Shown piece by piece: positions 11,104 to 24,485 of a DNA stretch of 64,000 nt. The DNA is taken from NCBI GenBank assembly GCA_907163375.1, contig CAJQUW010000506.1, forward strand, positions 62,001 to 126,000, read 5' to 3'. Below the pieces are notes generated by a model. The model ran no database searches. It had not been told where the DNA came from and saw nothing but the letters and a program-made list of their open reading frames with translations. Positions within the stretch are counted from its first letter, which is position 1; each line of letters begins with the position of its first letter. Origin of the DNA: Prostheceraeus crozeri (taxonomy: Eukaryota > Platyhelminthes > Polycladida > Euryleptidae). The position numbers and the translations under genes are program-made.

Positions 11104-14100
11104 ATACTGGATATCCCGATTCACAATTCTTCATTTAGCAAACTTCTGATGCTTTATCGACAGAAAGCGAAGTGGTTGATCTATGAAAGACATGTTTGTT
11201 GCTCATCATGTCTTTCGTAATTAATCATCATTGATGGACACCAAATTTGTAAAGAACTGAGGACGAGTTTATCTACAGGATCATGGCGTTCATCGTACAA
11301 TGAAGATGATAGGCTGCATTCGAAATATCGAAGAGAAAGGTGAAACATCGGTGCAATCCTACTGATAGATGCGACTTTTATGAACATGTAGCATAACATA
11401 ATGGTTTGTCCTCTATCTCAATAAAAATGCCTCCTGGCTTCGACCTCGACCGAGAAAATATTGCGAACTATGCGTTGTGCAAACATAACGTTTATGGTCT
11501 AATCATCATCCAAATTCGAGAAAGCTGCGTGCCTGTCAGATTTTTTTGTCTTATGCAAAAATATTCTTATTCTCATCATCTCGATGTGTGTGGATGTTAT
11601 GTTGCGGACGAACTATTGATAATACAAATAGTTTTCCTGTCAGCTGTTCATCAAACGGTTTTGCTGAACAATTGACTCGTATGCAACTATGAAATTCAAT
11701 GGCATGTTATGAGGATACACAAGTTATTGCACAAGTGTTGTCTTCGCCATTGATGCCGATATAGGATTTGATGACATGATTTTGAATATGAATTATAATC
11801 AACAATAATTAGAAACATAACATGAAAAGCATTAATGTGCTACAAGCTACTATTAATAGCGCTCACCGGATTTTGCTTCATGTCCCTGATTCATGCATGG
11901 CAATGTTCAAAGATTAATTCTGATTTTCATGGAAATTCACTTCTGAAAATCTTCTGACATCAGGGGATGAAGCACTGATGAACTGCGTGGTTTAATATTC
12001 AATCAACAGTAAATTCATATTATATTAAAGGAGAATGACCATTTCACTGTAAATATGTAATGTTCTCTCATGATTGTATTTGAGGGAAAGGATGTTTGAA
12101 GTATAAAATGCGATATAAAAATATGTAATTATGAGTGTGCATATAATTTTGTATACTTATATCCTTTATGTATTATAATGTAATATAATTATGTTCAGTA
12201 CATGTAAACCGGCCTGCTTGTATGCTTCTTTCAGCACCAATTTTGATTCTGCATCAGAATCGCCAGCAATACATCACTTTTTGCATTTGTAATTATTTCA
12301 ATAAATACGACATTTTTCGGATAGTCTCATTTCGGCCTTTTGTTTAGAAAGGCTTAAGATTTTCGTAAACAAGGATCCTCGATTTCCTTAATGCAAGCTA
12401 AGAATCTATTGTTTCTTCTTTTTCATTATTCTAATATACAGTTTACGGTGCAACGGGGATCGCTATTTTCCTGGGGTTTTGCGAAATAAGTCTTATATAA
12501 ATATTTCAAAATCATGCATTCAAGCCTATGTTTTCCATTATATTCCGGTTGATGGTGAGATCTAATAAGGCTCTCTGCGGTGCATATGAGCAGCAGTGAT
12601 ATTAAATATTTCGTTTCACTCGTGTACTCGTATTTTATAATGCGTTCGGTGAACTTTTCTCCGAGAGTACTATTATTCAAGTAGTCACGAACCCAGAAAA
12701 GGTGTTTGACATACTAACTGTCTCCGATTTTCACAGTCATTTTACTCTTAATTTTCAAGTGCGTGTCATTAAGTCCTGCATTATTGTTTATAGAACGTTT
12801 TTATTGTGTCATCCTTTAATGCGGGCATCTACTTTAAAAGCTATTATCTTCATAATCTAGATCTGTTTCCACAGTAATATTCTGTAAATCTTGAATAAAC
12901 ATCTTTGAATTGAAATTAGATGATTTTATCACTTATCGCGATTTTTCATTAATGGACTTCATAATCAGTTTTGAATAAATCATTGCCTCTTGTTAGCAAC
13001 TCAAGCAGAAAGTGTTTATGCTCATGTGACTTTGTATTTATCTGTAAAATATACACTAATTACTCCTATGCACCTTCCTACTGTTACTTTACATACTCAG
13101 CTTCTTATCTCATCAACGTAACATTCTTCTTACACACAATACACTTCAAACTTATCCGTCATTTTTGGCTAACGAATGCAACGTGCACTGATTTTATTTA
13201 CATCTAGAGTCATCGACATATAAGTTAAGTTAAGTGCATCATTGCTTTCATGGACATTTTATGAGCCTTTAATGATTTACAGGACAGCACATTTCGTCAA
13301 AAGGTGTGAGAAGTGCATAGCGGTAAATGGTTTGCATTTCGGACAAATTTTATAATCAAGAGTACAAGCTGGATTATTGAAAAGTGAATTCAAAGGAACT
13401 TGTACAATTTTGAATGATTTTAGACATTAAAACTGTAAAATCTTAATGTCAAATACCGGTGGGATCAACTGAAACACCCTGTACAATTTACTGTACAGAC
13501 TTGACAAAGTTGATCGCGCTTGTGAACACCTTGAATATAGCAATCGTCATATCGCTTGTCAAGATTGATATTTCTTGTGCCGTATCACATTCATTCCTGA
13601 CTCAAGGTAAATATCTCCAACTTTCCATATGAAATTGAAATTCAAGCATTCTTTTCTGACTGAAGCCATTATCAATATTGATATGGTGGAACAGTTCTTC
13701 GAATACTTTAATGAAATTTCCCTTCCCTTATCTTTCGGTTCATAGAGCAACGCTCATCCTTGTGTAGACAACCTTTTAGCCACTTGATGTTTAGCCCAGT
13801 GAACGTTGCGGCAGATGTCCAGCCGACAGGTAACTTCACTTGAATAGAATCCTCTCTTGAAATGATTGGACCCTACTTATTCGACTTTTGTGTCTACTGT
13901 TATGTCATAATATCATATATCAGAAGCAGGTGAAATTTCTTGAATATTATCTCTCTCAATTTGGTTATTTTTTATTGGTGAACATTGACTAACATTCACA
14001 TCTGTTGCATTGTATGCCTAAATTACTTGTAAACTGTATACAGTATATGCTTGCAATCATCATGAAACACTATTTTTCTGGTACTATTTAGTTATTTTCT

Positions 14101-17100
14101 ATAGAGTCGTGCTGACCAATAGCAAGAAAGTCATGTGATAATAGCATCATAACTCAATTACAAAATCAATGGTACCAATCAATGGTAAAAAATCATTATA
14201 ATATTAACTTTATAATTCATAATGCCTCTTTCCTGGACTCACTATCACGGTTCCGGGTATTTCTTAATTAATTCAAATTAATTAAATCAAAATAATTCAA
14301 AGTCGGGGGGGGGGGTAATTCAAAATCGCTGTCATGATGCAGTTCTAAGTTATCATAAATCACAAATAAAACAATTATTTTGCTCAATATCTACATGTAT
14401 GTATTACTAAGCAGAAATCTAATCTATCTAATTTATATCCAGGCGATCACGCACCGAGAAATGTCACATGATAGGTAGAAATAAACCATCATAAGCAGGG
14501 TATGCAGGAATCACCAAAAATTGTGAAGGACTGGCATTACATAGCTCCGGCGTAAAAGCCCTTTCAGGAAGCCTACCTGTGTCCTTCAATTCAAGCGAAG
14601 ATGAGTTTTACTGAGAAGCATATTCTCTTAATTCACCAAAACAAGTTGTTAAAATCGAGAATGTGTCGATTTTATGTGAAATTATGGACCTTCTAGTTGT
14701 ATGTTTTCCATCTGGTGAGCTCAACTTGCTGATCTTGTAAAATTATTAAAGCGCCACTTTAATCCAGAAGGTCTTTTCGACGAGCATCGATTGTCTTTCC
14801 ATTGATAAAGACAACCGATGGTGGTCGAAAAGGCCTTTGTGTATGTACCCGAAAATTGTGTCGGTGCGGCCTCCTTGGTTTGATGCAATCTTGCTAGATA
14901 TATTAGTCGCATGGCACATCACGTGAATGACAAATTAATTCATCTGAGTCTTAATGCATTTTTATTTGTCTTCTTTTATCACCCTTATCACCGTGTGTGC
15001 CAGGATACCGACATGCATTTGTTTGACGCAACATGTGAATAGGTTTAAACTTCAAAAAAGATGAAGAATGCTCAGTGAACTGAGCATAGCAAATAAGTCG
15101 ACAACTTCATTTGAGTAGCTTGGATAGTCGTATCCGAATACTTCCTGTCCTTTATAATTTTTATAGTCATCCTTTTTGTCAATGATGGTCTAGACAACTG
15201 TATGATGAGGTATGTAATTTTCCCTTGTCCAGTTAGTTACATACATGAATTAGCAAAAGTCAGTTTTGAAAAACATTTGAATCATCAAGTAAATATTCCA
15301 ATGTAGTGATATATCACAGTAGCAATGCTTACTCAAATATGCTGATTTATAATCTTCCATGATAAAGCGCATTACTGTGTCAATCGATTTCAATTGCATG
15401 AAATATTGCACAAGAAAATGTTCGTCAAGTTCGGAAGTTGCCATTAAAGTGCAACACGAAGCTATTCACCATTCCCACCATGACAAGTGTTGTCGATGGA
15501 AAATTTTCAAGTGTTACTTGATCGCCATCATATTTGATAAGACTCTGACGTCTTGTGCATCTTAGTTGAGAGTAGACATCCAAATTCCTAGCAAGTTGAA
15601 TTTGTTTACCTAGAAGCAGCCAGCAAGTTAGACATCTTCAGTTCACTTAAAATTCCGGACAAATAAAACACCTGCTTAACAGTCAATCAGGTGATCGAAC
15701 ATTCGATTCATCTCGACGAGAAGAACTGCTGTAAAAGATTTCGTTGTTCAAGTGCTCATGACTACATATGACTACTAAATCATAAAATATAGGGAGCATG
15801 AATGAAATACAATCATGCAATTATAATCGAATGACGTGATTTTTGATAAATTGAGAGTAAGATCGTGTCCGAAGATAAAGCTCTAAAAACCCAACCCCAA
15901 CCCGAAGCCTAACACAAACCCTGATCACAAGTCGTACTGTATGCGTCTGAACCATATTGTAACACAACTACATTTTAAAGCTCGTTGCTTTTCTAATTTG
16001 TTTTAGTGCTGCTGCAGCATTGACAAAGCTCAAGCAAATAAGAAAAGCAACATAATTTAGAGTGTGTGATTGTGATATTATTTTGGTTAGAACAAAATCA
16101 CATGACATATTTCTAGCTTGTTTTGATCACGACATTTTCATGATCGGACATTTATTTAATCGAATTGAATTTTGAAACTTTGTATGAAAAGTTTGTGTTA
16201 AAGGCATTAGTTTGGGTCAGAAATGGTTTTCGTCAAGTTTTCAATGTCACTTTATTGTGTCAGCAAGATAAGAGTCGTTAAGCGAAATGCTATTGTAGAA
16301 TGTCTTCTTTGTGTGCGCAAATTTTAATAATGCTTGGAAAATTAGACTAATTTGTCATGAATAGTTTATTCCTTGGCCACACTGCGTCTCATGGAGATTC
16401 TACCGCAAAACTGACAACAAAAAGGCTGTATTTGCTACTTAACGGGTAAACTTTCATCGGCGTATCGCTAAAGAGCGATTTACAGACAAGTGGTGACGTC
16501 ACACTATTGTTTTAGCAATACATGCATGAAATCAACAGACTACAGGCAAAATTAAATTTAATAATTATAAGTTTAAAACAAACTCTTTATGTAAACAAAG
16601 AGATGGACTGTAAAATTGAATGGCAGTCGCCTCAGTAGTTGCAAACTCAAGATTGCCAGAACATGCTATGATAGAAAAACGATGAATGCTAGCATCACAG
16701 TTAATGAGATGACGGGTGATGGAGGATGATACTGTTCTTCTTGTCCTGCCATTCTCGCGCAGCCTTTATGGCACATGTTCTCCTATTCGTCGATCCAAGG
16801 GTCGTACTGGTCTGCCAATATAATGAAATGCCAATATATCGTCTGGTGCAAACTGTGGGCTTTAAACTAGTCTTCAATTTCGCATTTTTATCCTAGTCTG
16901 GGCATTTTCATAGTTCATACAAATTCTGAAGCCTCAGGAAACTCAACTTTACTTGTGAGCAGGAACATATTTAGTGACTTAAAATGATACTGCTGTCAGC
17001 TTCATTATTTCAATGATAATCGAATGTGTAACAGTATTGATTCAATGCGTTATGATGCACACTAGATTGCTGAAAATTATATTAATTATTGAACCACCCC

Positions 17101-19575
17101 CTTTTCAAGTAATGTCAATGGCTTCAAACATGAGCAACGAAATTACCTCGTACACTTATGCTCCGGTACCTGAAAGCAACCATATTTAAAAGTATTAGAA
17201 TAGTTGCAAGACTGGATGGCATCAGATCAAGATGCATAGTAATCAAATACCGTCAATATTTGCTCTGAATGATGATCGGAGTAGGATTTGAACACTGATC
17301 AATTCCAAATATCAATTACTTGTACTTTATTCTATTCACTGTTGTGACTGTGTTTTTTCCTGTAAGTTATAGTTTGTTAGACGGTGTTTTACGTTAAGGT
17401 CATAGTAACATGTTATGACTCTATGTCATAGTGTTATTTTAATTTCGAACCATGATGTGACGCATGGTATCTACCACGTGTTGTTTTTCATCGTTCATGT
17501 TTATCGTCGTTTTGAATACATCCGTTACGATCATCAAGTGGCATGTGTGTACACTTGATATCTCTCTTGTTTTTCTTGCTTCTGGTTTTTTGACTACCTA
17601 GGCTTGCAAAATGTCTCGATTAATGTGTTTGTAAAATTGTAAATGCTTTGTGAGCCCGGCATGAACATTTTTGGAGACACATTACCAGCACCGATTTGTA
17701 AATTTATTTGCATTTTGATAGGCAAAAAATTACTTGTTTACAGTTTTGACTTAACGAAGGTTCAAATGATTAAATCTAGAATTACTTAATGAAAATTACT
17801 CAAGAGCGCTGAGTGATGTAATGACGAATGACCATAATAAAATTGTATTGAAATTAATCGTAAAATGCTTCTCGGATGCTCATTACCTCAAGTAAGTTGA
17901 GATGCCAGAATTTGAGGCTACCTTTCGATTGTCTGACCTTAACTGACATGCCATTTCCAGTAGAATGCCAGTAGAATCATGTGACTGTTCGTCTCAACCT
18001 ATTTTCTACAAATTTAATAATTGAACGCACAAATTCCAGTTATGACGATCATCAACGTTGGGGATTTCAGGAAATATTCATCAAACAGAAGTCAATACCT
18101 CTACCAAACTACTGACTTTCTGCTTAGAAAGCTGCTTAGAACTTTAATGCCTACACTATGGTTAACTGTGCGTGATGACATAATCTACAATTGAAGTGTG
18201 GTCTAACTTTTCGATTGAAGATGCAATGCAATGTTCAGATTCTAATTATAAATATCGTTATATACAAGAATATCGAGTAGCGGTATTCATTAGTGCATAA
18301 CAACAAATGAAATTTAGTTTTGTGATTATAAGGATTCCGTTAAGTTTACGCGATTGTAATGTATGCTGCAAATTTGTGACATCTGTCACAAAAGAATGAC
18401 CCATGTGATACCACATTATGTAATTTGTCATTTTACAATAGTATGCTGAATTGCTAGGCTTCATCATTGCAGCTATCGCAATGATAGCGTAATATAAACA
18501 TAGTAGCATTGTTTTTCGGTGTATTCAGCAATTGTCTCGACAAACTTGCAAGAAATTCTTCAACAGTTGCACCTTCAGCTGCACTTAAAATTTGTTCATA
18601 ATTATTTTATGTGACGCTGTAGGCATATGTGATGAATATTTGGACTGGGATAATAAAATGATTGTGTTGCGCATCATCGGGACGGTAGATCGAGGCAGTA
18701 CTTAACGTAACTCTCAACGTGATTGGAATTTATTTCTAATTGGTGTAAAATAATATCACAATACAGATGTAACCGTCCAAAATTTTCCAGACCGGACTTT
18801 CGACCGAATTGCACCGCTCTTACCGGCAAATCATTAATATCATGCAAATAATTGGTATGCTCATGTAAGTAATCAATAACTTAACATAATTCTCTACAGA
18901 GCTACACTCGTATATTGTGTTGCAGATCTGAGCTTATTTGTTTTAAGCTCTGATTGTTTGGACGTGCGTTTCGATGTGTCATTCGGAGTGAACGTTCTAT
19001 CAAACGTGCATTCAATAGTATTGTTCTGAAAAATAGCTTATATAAATATAGCATCGGCTAGTAACCCAATGACAATACCATCCCTCTGTTTGCAAGGTGA
19101 CCAGATAGGTCCCTATTTAGGGACCGATCACGAAACTCTCTATTTGGTCCATATTTTTCTAAGGCTCTAAATTTCAGGGACCTTTTATTTTGATGCTATC
19201 AACTAATTTTATACAGTGATTAAAATCTTCACATGACATTCCAAACTTTAGACGTACATGTGTATTGCATGGGCATTGCATGTTTACTTAGCTTACTTGT
19301 AGACCTATTATCCGTATTAGGGTGACGTGAAGTAATTCGGTTGCGGTACACATGTCTACGCAAAACTACTGCTTAAGTCCGAGGTCAATATGGCTTTTTT
19401 GTTTTTATACATGTCCTACAAACGTTTACTTTTAATCAGATATTCTGTAGAAAGTCATCATATAAATTAGTAGTATAGCATATTTTGCTATACTACTTAA
19501 ATTTGTAAATATTCTCAATTTTCTCGATATACTTGAAATGAATACTCTCGGTAAATGCTCGACTTCCTTAAGCAG
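11104..19575. other. Long stretch without recognised genes
   Basis: About 8.5 kb of AT-rich sequence. I found no exon that I could assign to a protein family. It holds a G-run (14,304-14,316), a foldback hairpin at 14,770-14,835 and several short palindromes. Small open frames in this stretch lack domain features. It may be intergenic or intronic (upstream exons of the sorting nexin are not accounted for). Confidence 0.4.
14770..14835. repeat. Short foldback hairpin
   Basis: Two 29-base arms (14,770-14,798 and 14,807-14,835) are inverted repeats with about four mismatches around an 8-base spacer. The arms contain GGTCTTTTCGAC and its partner GTCGAAAAGGCC. It may be a small foldback transposon remnant or a structured RNA; nothing else supports either reading. 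Confidence 0.6.
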
Positions 19576-19581
19576 CAGGTG

Positions 19582-19953
19582 AGTAGTTAGAATTGCGGAC
19601 GCACTGATAGTGGATGCGAACATGGATTGGAACATGTGTTCCGAATTGCCAATGCGAACATGTTCCGAATTGCGAATGCGAACATGGATATGAACATGTT
19701 CCGAATTGCGAATGGATGCGAACATGGATAGGAACATGTAAATAGGAACCGCGTTCCGATTGATAGGAGAATTGAGATCATACTCAATGATTCGGAACGG
19801 CTTGTTCCGAAATTGAATTAGAGTATGTGAATTAGAATAGGGATGCGAACATCTATTTCGGTACTTAAACAGGTGTTTGTTTTGAGACTGCTTGCTCGAA
19901 TGCGACAATTGTGGCCATTGTGACTATGATGACAATTTTATTTATTTTCATAA
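19582..19953 (+). repeat. Polinton left terminal inverted repeat
   Basis: 372 bases that match the reverse complement of 27,780-28,151 without a difference that I could find; both copies give the same translation across more than 100 codons. The outer part is itself built of short repeats around CCGAATTGCGAATGCGAACATG-like units (19,625-19,735). The open frame reading through it is a by-product of the repeats, not a gene. Confidence 0.92.
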
Positions 19954-19984
19954 CTAGGTTAAGTTATAAATACGTGGAAGTTGC

Positions 19985-20490
19985 TTGATGGTTAGTTTCC
20001 CAATTTCATGGATTGTTGCAAGAGACCTTGGTTATTCGCTAAAGGCTATAGAAACTGTTACATATCTAAATGAAAATATCAAAGCTGGTGATTTAGTTGA
20101 ACGACTAATGGATCTGGATGAGCATACCATGAATGCTAATTTGTATCGTAGTTGGATAGAAGATTTCTCAATGCTACATTATAAAGACAGTGAAATTAGG
20201 AGGATGATATTGGAACTTTCTGAAACGGAGATAAAAAAGTGAAACCTTCAATTGATTTATCGAAATGTTCTATCAATGAAAGTGACTTCAGAAAGAAATT
20301 AGAAGCAGAGACGTTTGAATTATTATGTGAACGGAACTGCATTAGATGTTTTGAACGGGAAAAATCCCTTCTCTTGTTATTATGCTCTCATTTTGTCATG
20401 TGTTCTACATGCTATATACCCTTGGAAACTACATTTTGTCCCCTTTGTGATGAAGAAATAATTTCAACAGTTACTGTATATCGTTCATGA
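19985..20490 (+). CDS. IAP-like UBA and RING parts (Polinton accessory)
   Basis: Two adjacent plus-strand coding stretches near the left end of the element. The first (19,985-20,242) contains ARDLGYSLKAIETVT and AGDLVERLMDLDEHT, resembling the UBA-like segment between BIR and RING in inhibitor-of-apoptosis proteins. The second (20,239-20,490) carries a C-terminal RING with paired Cys, CSHFVMCSTCY, FCPLC and a hydrophobic terminal tail, the usual IAP ending. A RING of this kind acts as a ubiquitin E3 ligase. No BIR domain was seen. IAP genes are common viral accessories that block host cell death; that role is inferred. The gene converges on the polymerase region, with the two ends a few bases apart. 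Confidence 0.6.
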
Positions 20491-20497
20491 TGAGTCA

Positions 20498-22408
20498 TCA
20501 TGCGTGTCTGTGATTGGTCTGGTGATTGTACTTTTCAGCTGTTGCTGCTACTACTTCCAATTTCCATGACTTCTTCTTTCCAATTGCTTTATAGCAAACG
20601 ATATGACTATCATAATTCCTAAAATTATGGAAGAAGATGGGTAGTTCCCGCCTATTTAGTTTTAATCGAAGATTGCATTTACTGCATATTGTTTGTCTAT
20701 ATCTTCCTGTTAAATGGTCGTGATCTCTTACTTTTATGCAATCATCACTAAATACAGCTTTACATTTATTACAATTTTTTACATTTTTATGTTTTTCTTC
20801 TTCATCAGAAGAAAGAGACATTGGTTGCCGGCTTATTGCACGCTGATTATCATATAAGTTTTGAGCTATATTTTCTAGGTGATCCAAGAAGTCCATAATA
20901 CAATTCTCTCCTTTGAAGACATAATATTTGTTTTCAAATCTGGACTGGAGAGCTTTATGCCAAACATGATAAACACCAACTGCTGCCGGTTTGTGTACTT
21001 TATTATCGATGTAGCACTCTATATCTGCATAAACAACTAAAGGAGGACTTAATTGATATTCCATGCTACTTGTGCTTACCTCTAGTTGTTTAGGCATTCT
21101 TTCTATTTGTGCCTTTCCACGAACACAAAATTGATAATGTCGCTCCAAAGTTGTCTTATATGTAAACGATTGGGTACATCGATCGCAGAAATGTTTATAT
21201 CTTCTATTTATTTTTCTATATAATCTTGATAGTTTTCTGATTCCACAATAGTGTGCACGTTCATTGTTTATAATTAGTAGTATATTCACAGTTCGTTTAC
21301 CAATAAAGTTGCTGCTATATCGAACACCTTTTAGTCCTTTTTCGTAAAGGTGAATGTTGATTTTAATGTCATTATTTTTCTCAAACTTAGGAATATCTTT
21401 AATTGATACGGGTGTAGAGATGCCATTCATATTTAGTTCAGATGTCCATTTACTATATGATTTTATCTCATTCCTAGAATATGATACATCATTGTAATGT
21501 AGCATTGATAGAACTGAATACAAGAAACAGTCATTTGCATTTGAATGTACATTAATTACAGCCTTCGAATCTTTCAAACTCTTTGGTAGATTAAATACTT
21601 CTCCACCAGAAAGTAATGGACTAGTAATAACATTGAATTCTATATTTAGTATTTCATCTATAACCCAATTGCTACCCTTATTTGCAAAAGCTTCAATATG
21701 ACTTGAGAGACTATTTAAGTTATCTTGGAACCATGTATCATAGTCATAAATATAGTTTGTGGATGATGAAGTAAAGTGTGCGAGAAACGTTTCATCTTCC
21801 TGAGGATTTGATCGCACATAACGAATTTGTGCTACCAGACGACCACGTAGTTGAAAATTTTCTAGAAGGTTTGTCACTAAGTTCTCTAATATAGATCGCA
21901 TACTTAATAAAAAGGAAGTTATATCTACTGTGTGTGCTGATGGTGTGATGTCGTATACACGAGCATGACCGTTGAGCGCGCTTTCGCTGAGACTTACAGT
22001 TCCATGATTATTTTGAATATTCATCTCACTATTTGTATTATGCATATTCATATGCTGACGGAATTTGCTTATAGAATTATACGTTTTACCACAGCGGGAG
22101 CAGCATTGCATAAAGATCAAACTATTATTTGAAGCGCTGATTGGTACATGTCTAGACGTTGATTCAGCAGTACTAGATTTGGGTATTTCACTATCATTAG
22201 CTGAGATACTTCGAGGATTTGAATTTAAATTACAATTACTTGGTTGCTTATCACAGACTAGATTGTGTCGCTTTAGATTATCCTGTCGTTTCGTTTCATA
22301 TGGACACTTCCTACACTGATAAGTTTTTCCTAACTTACAAAACTTTTCATGGCGTAGCAAATTACTATTAAGAGTAAACGTTTTTCCACATTTAGAACAG
22401 ACAACCAT
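20498..22408 (-). CDS. Polinton-type DNA polymerase B, N-terminal region
   Basis: A 636-residue open frame. Two C2H2-like zinc fingers open it (VCSKCGKTFTLNSNLLRHEKFC, then CRKCPYETKRQDNLKRH), with a third near residue 100 (CSRCGKTYNSISKFRQH). A middle block DCFLYSVLSMLHYN up to HYCGIRKLSRL and another finger (FCDRCTQSFTYKTTLERH) follow. Then come VVYADIECYID, the Asp/Glu exonuclease I motif, and RDHDHLTGRYR with ELPIFFHNFRNYDSHIV. This order is characteristic of protein-primed PolB from Polintons and adintoviruses, which copies the element genome. Only the N-terminal part of the family is represented. A TATA-like run lies about 40 bases upstream (22,445-22,452). Confidence 0.82.
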   Translation of the reverse strand: MVVCSKCGKTFTLNSNLLRHEKFCKLGKTYQCRKCPYETKRQDNLKRHNLVCDKQPSNCNLNSNPRSISANDSEIPKSSTAESTSRHVPISASNNSLIFMQCCSRCGKTYNSISKFRQHMNMHNTNSEMNIQNNHGTVSLSESALNGHARVYDITPSAHTVDITSFLLSMRSILENLVTNLLENFQLRGRLVAQIRYVRSNPQEDETFLAHFTSSSTNYIYDYDTWFQDNLNSLSSHIEAFANKGSNWVIDEILNIEFNVITSPLLSGGEVFNLPKSLKDSKAVINVHSNANDCFLYSVLSMLHYNDVSYSRNEIKSYSKWTSELNMNGISTPVSIKDIPKFEKNNDIKINIHLYEKGLKGVRYSSNFIGKRTVNILLIINNERAHYCGIRKLSRLYRKINRRYKHFCDRCTQSFTYKTTLERHYQFCVRGKAQIERMPKQLEVSTSSMEYQLSPPLVVYADIECYIDNKVHKPAAVGVYHVWHKALQSRFENKYYVFKGENCIMDFLDHLENIAQNLYDNQRAISRQPMSLSSDEEEKHKNVKNCNKCKAVFSDDCIKVRDHDHLTGRYRQTICSKCNLRLKLNRRELPIFFHNFRNYDSHIVCYKAIGKKKSWKLEVVAATAEKYNHQTNHRHA

Positions 22409-22588
22409 GTTTATTAAACTGGTGAGGATTATAATTTTGCAGACTATATATATTTTTTATCATCCTATGACGTCACAACGATTACTAGCCAATGACATTT
22501 GTTCCAATCTACGATGAAATAAGAAGACAGGACTTGTAACAATTTCTTTTTCCATTTAAAGTCAAAACAAAAAGTAAAAGTAAAAAGT

Positions 22589-24485
22589 TTACATTTTTTC
22601 ACACTTGACCCTGTCGCTGTGCGACAGTTTAATATGGTGGCACTGCTCACAGCAGTCGGTCGTGTCCTCCATGTGAGACAGCCTCACTCTTGTCAATTCC
22701 CCATCGCGAAACACTAAGTGCATCAGCGTCTCACGCACAAACTGTCGACCACCTATGGCTACAGAGGAGGACAATAGTAGGTTTGACTGTGTTAAATTTC
22801 TAACGGACACAATCAAACCCCTATTCTCCTCCCTGAGCTTAGTTTCCCTCTCCTCAGCCATCTTCAGGCGTTGCTGGCACAGTTTTAACCTCTCTTCTAG
22901 CCGCTCATCATTCTCGGATGTATCGTCTAGGTCAACATTGTATTGTTGTACTAAAGGAGCAGGAATAGAGACTGGAGCAGGAGCAGGATCAGGGATCGGA
23001 GTAGGAGCAGGATCAGGGATCGGAGTAGGAGCAGGAACAGGGATTGGAGCAGGAGCAGGAAAGGGGACCGGAGTAGGAGCAGGAGTTCGGTATTGAAGGA
23101 TCGGTGTAGGGGGCAGCTGAACGCTGCAAGTTGGCGACGCACGGATTCGGGAGAATGATATTTCTTGTGATGCGAAATCACACATATCCTGAAATAAGAA
23201 GAAATAATTGTTTACTATCTATATGTCCTTATAATGAGGATAGAGCACTACAGTTCTAACAAAATTGTGAAAATCGTACCTCAGGAGTCAACGGTGAAAA
23301 ATTGTCCTGAATCGAATTATTTTGAAAATAGATATCACTGTTATAATTTTAGAACAGCATTTATCAAGAGAAATCATGAGATTTAGTTATTAATTATTAA
23401 ATTCGGTACTTACAAGGGAATGTCTTGCTTCATCCTCATCAGAAGATGTGGGCGACGAGGTGGTTGATGTTGAAGAGGACGAGGTGGTCGATGTTGAAGA
23501 TTCGCTACTCTCGTCTGAATCCTCCCTCTCATCGGATGAGGACTCCCGTATTGTATAGGGACGCTCCTCATTATCCTCAACGGAAGTTGTAGTCGCAGGT
23601 GTTGAGGCGACGCTATTAACCCTGGTCTTTTTCAGGGATAAGGATCTCATTACCTGAAGCGGTAGAAAAAGATAGAAGAATAATTGAGTAAATGCATTAT
23701 GTATGATACATTAAGTGGTGAGAGGAACTTATAATAACGACTATAACAGCTGTACTTACGGGACGTGGGCTACTTGTTTCTTCTACCACACGCATCTTCG
23801 GTACCGGTGGCAGAATTTTAAACAGCTGTAAAGAGAAATAACATATTATTTTACATCAAAGGTGATTAATTTTTATCAACATGACTTACATTTCTCACTT
23901 GAGGTAACTTTTTGTCAGTCTTTTTCTTCGCTTGAGACCTCGGACACTGAAATGTTTTAAAAATTGAATTTACTTCATACATAGCGAAACAAATGTTCTT
24001 AACATTATTCATTTTTTATTTTAAATTTAGCATGTACAGTTATCAGTACTCACCTCTAAATCACTGGATGACGAGTCACTGTCCAGGAATTCTCTTGACT
24101 TGAATTTCCTTTTTGTGGGCGGTTTTGTTGGGGGTTTTGAGGGTTCTGCGCATTGACTTAAAACTCCTTCTGCAGCCCTATCCTCCTTCGCGAACAGTCT
24201 AGCCAATTTATTTCTTTCGGCTTTCGAGGTCAGGTTAACTCCACCCCTGCCATTCTCCTGCGCACAGGTAGCATGCCGGATGATGAAGGCTTTGGACTTT
24301 TCGTCGTTGGCCATTTTTGTGCTTCGCACGTAGGCTCTGCAGGTGAGGCAGTACACATAAGTGCAGCCCTCCTTGAAATTACAATCTTTATGCCCACTCT
24401 TGTTGGCATGACGCACCGGTTGTTTACAAGTTTCGCAGTAGTGAAAAATTAATCTTTGACGTGCAATGCTTGCTTGACGAACCAT
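22589..24485 (-). CDS. Spliced gene of unknown function in the Polinton
   Basis: Not recognised. The coding blocks, in order from the ATG at 24,485, are about 24,485-24,054, 23,946-23,890, 23,825-23,760, 23,653-23,414, 23,306-23,280 and 23,188-22,589. Each junction shows a GT donor (mostly GTAAGT or GTGAGT) and an AG acceptor, every intron is phase 0, and introns are only 64-107 bases. The first block is Cys/His-rich (HYCETCKQPVRH, YVYCLTCRAYVR), suggesting zinc binding. The fourth is Ser/Glu/Asp-rich. The last starts with a Pro/Ala repeat, continues with a Glu/Arg-rich coiled-coil-like stretch, and ends with CEQCHHIKLSH. A DNA- or RNA-binding regulator is possible, but this is inference. Confidence 0.6.

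Noticed and set aside
19095-19200. GGTGACCAGATAGGTCCC, resembling a hAT end
   Set aside because: No inverted partner or 8-bp duplication was found.
19432-19908. 158-residue open frame over the left TIR, also present on the right side
   Set aside because: It is produced by short tandem repeats within the TIR, with low-complexity Asn-Ser-Glu-His repeats. The reading frame is open in two frames, so it is a by-product rather than a gene.
22755-23096. Plus-strand Gly-Ala repeat frame
   Set aside because: It is the reverse reading of the Pro-Ala repeat in the minus-strand spliced gene.
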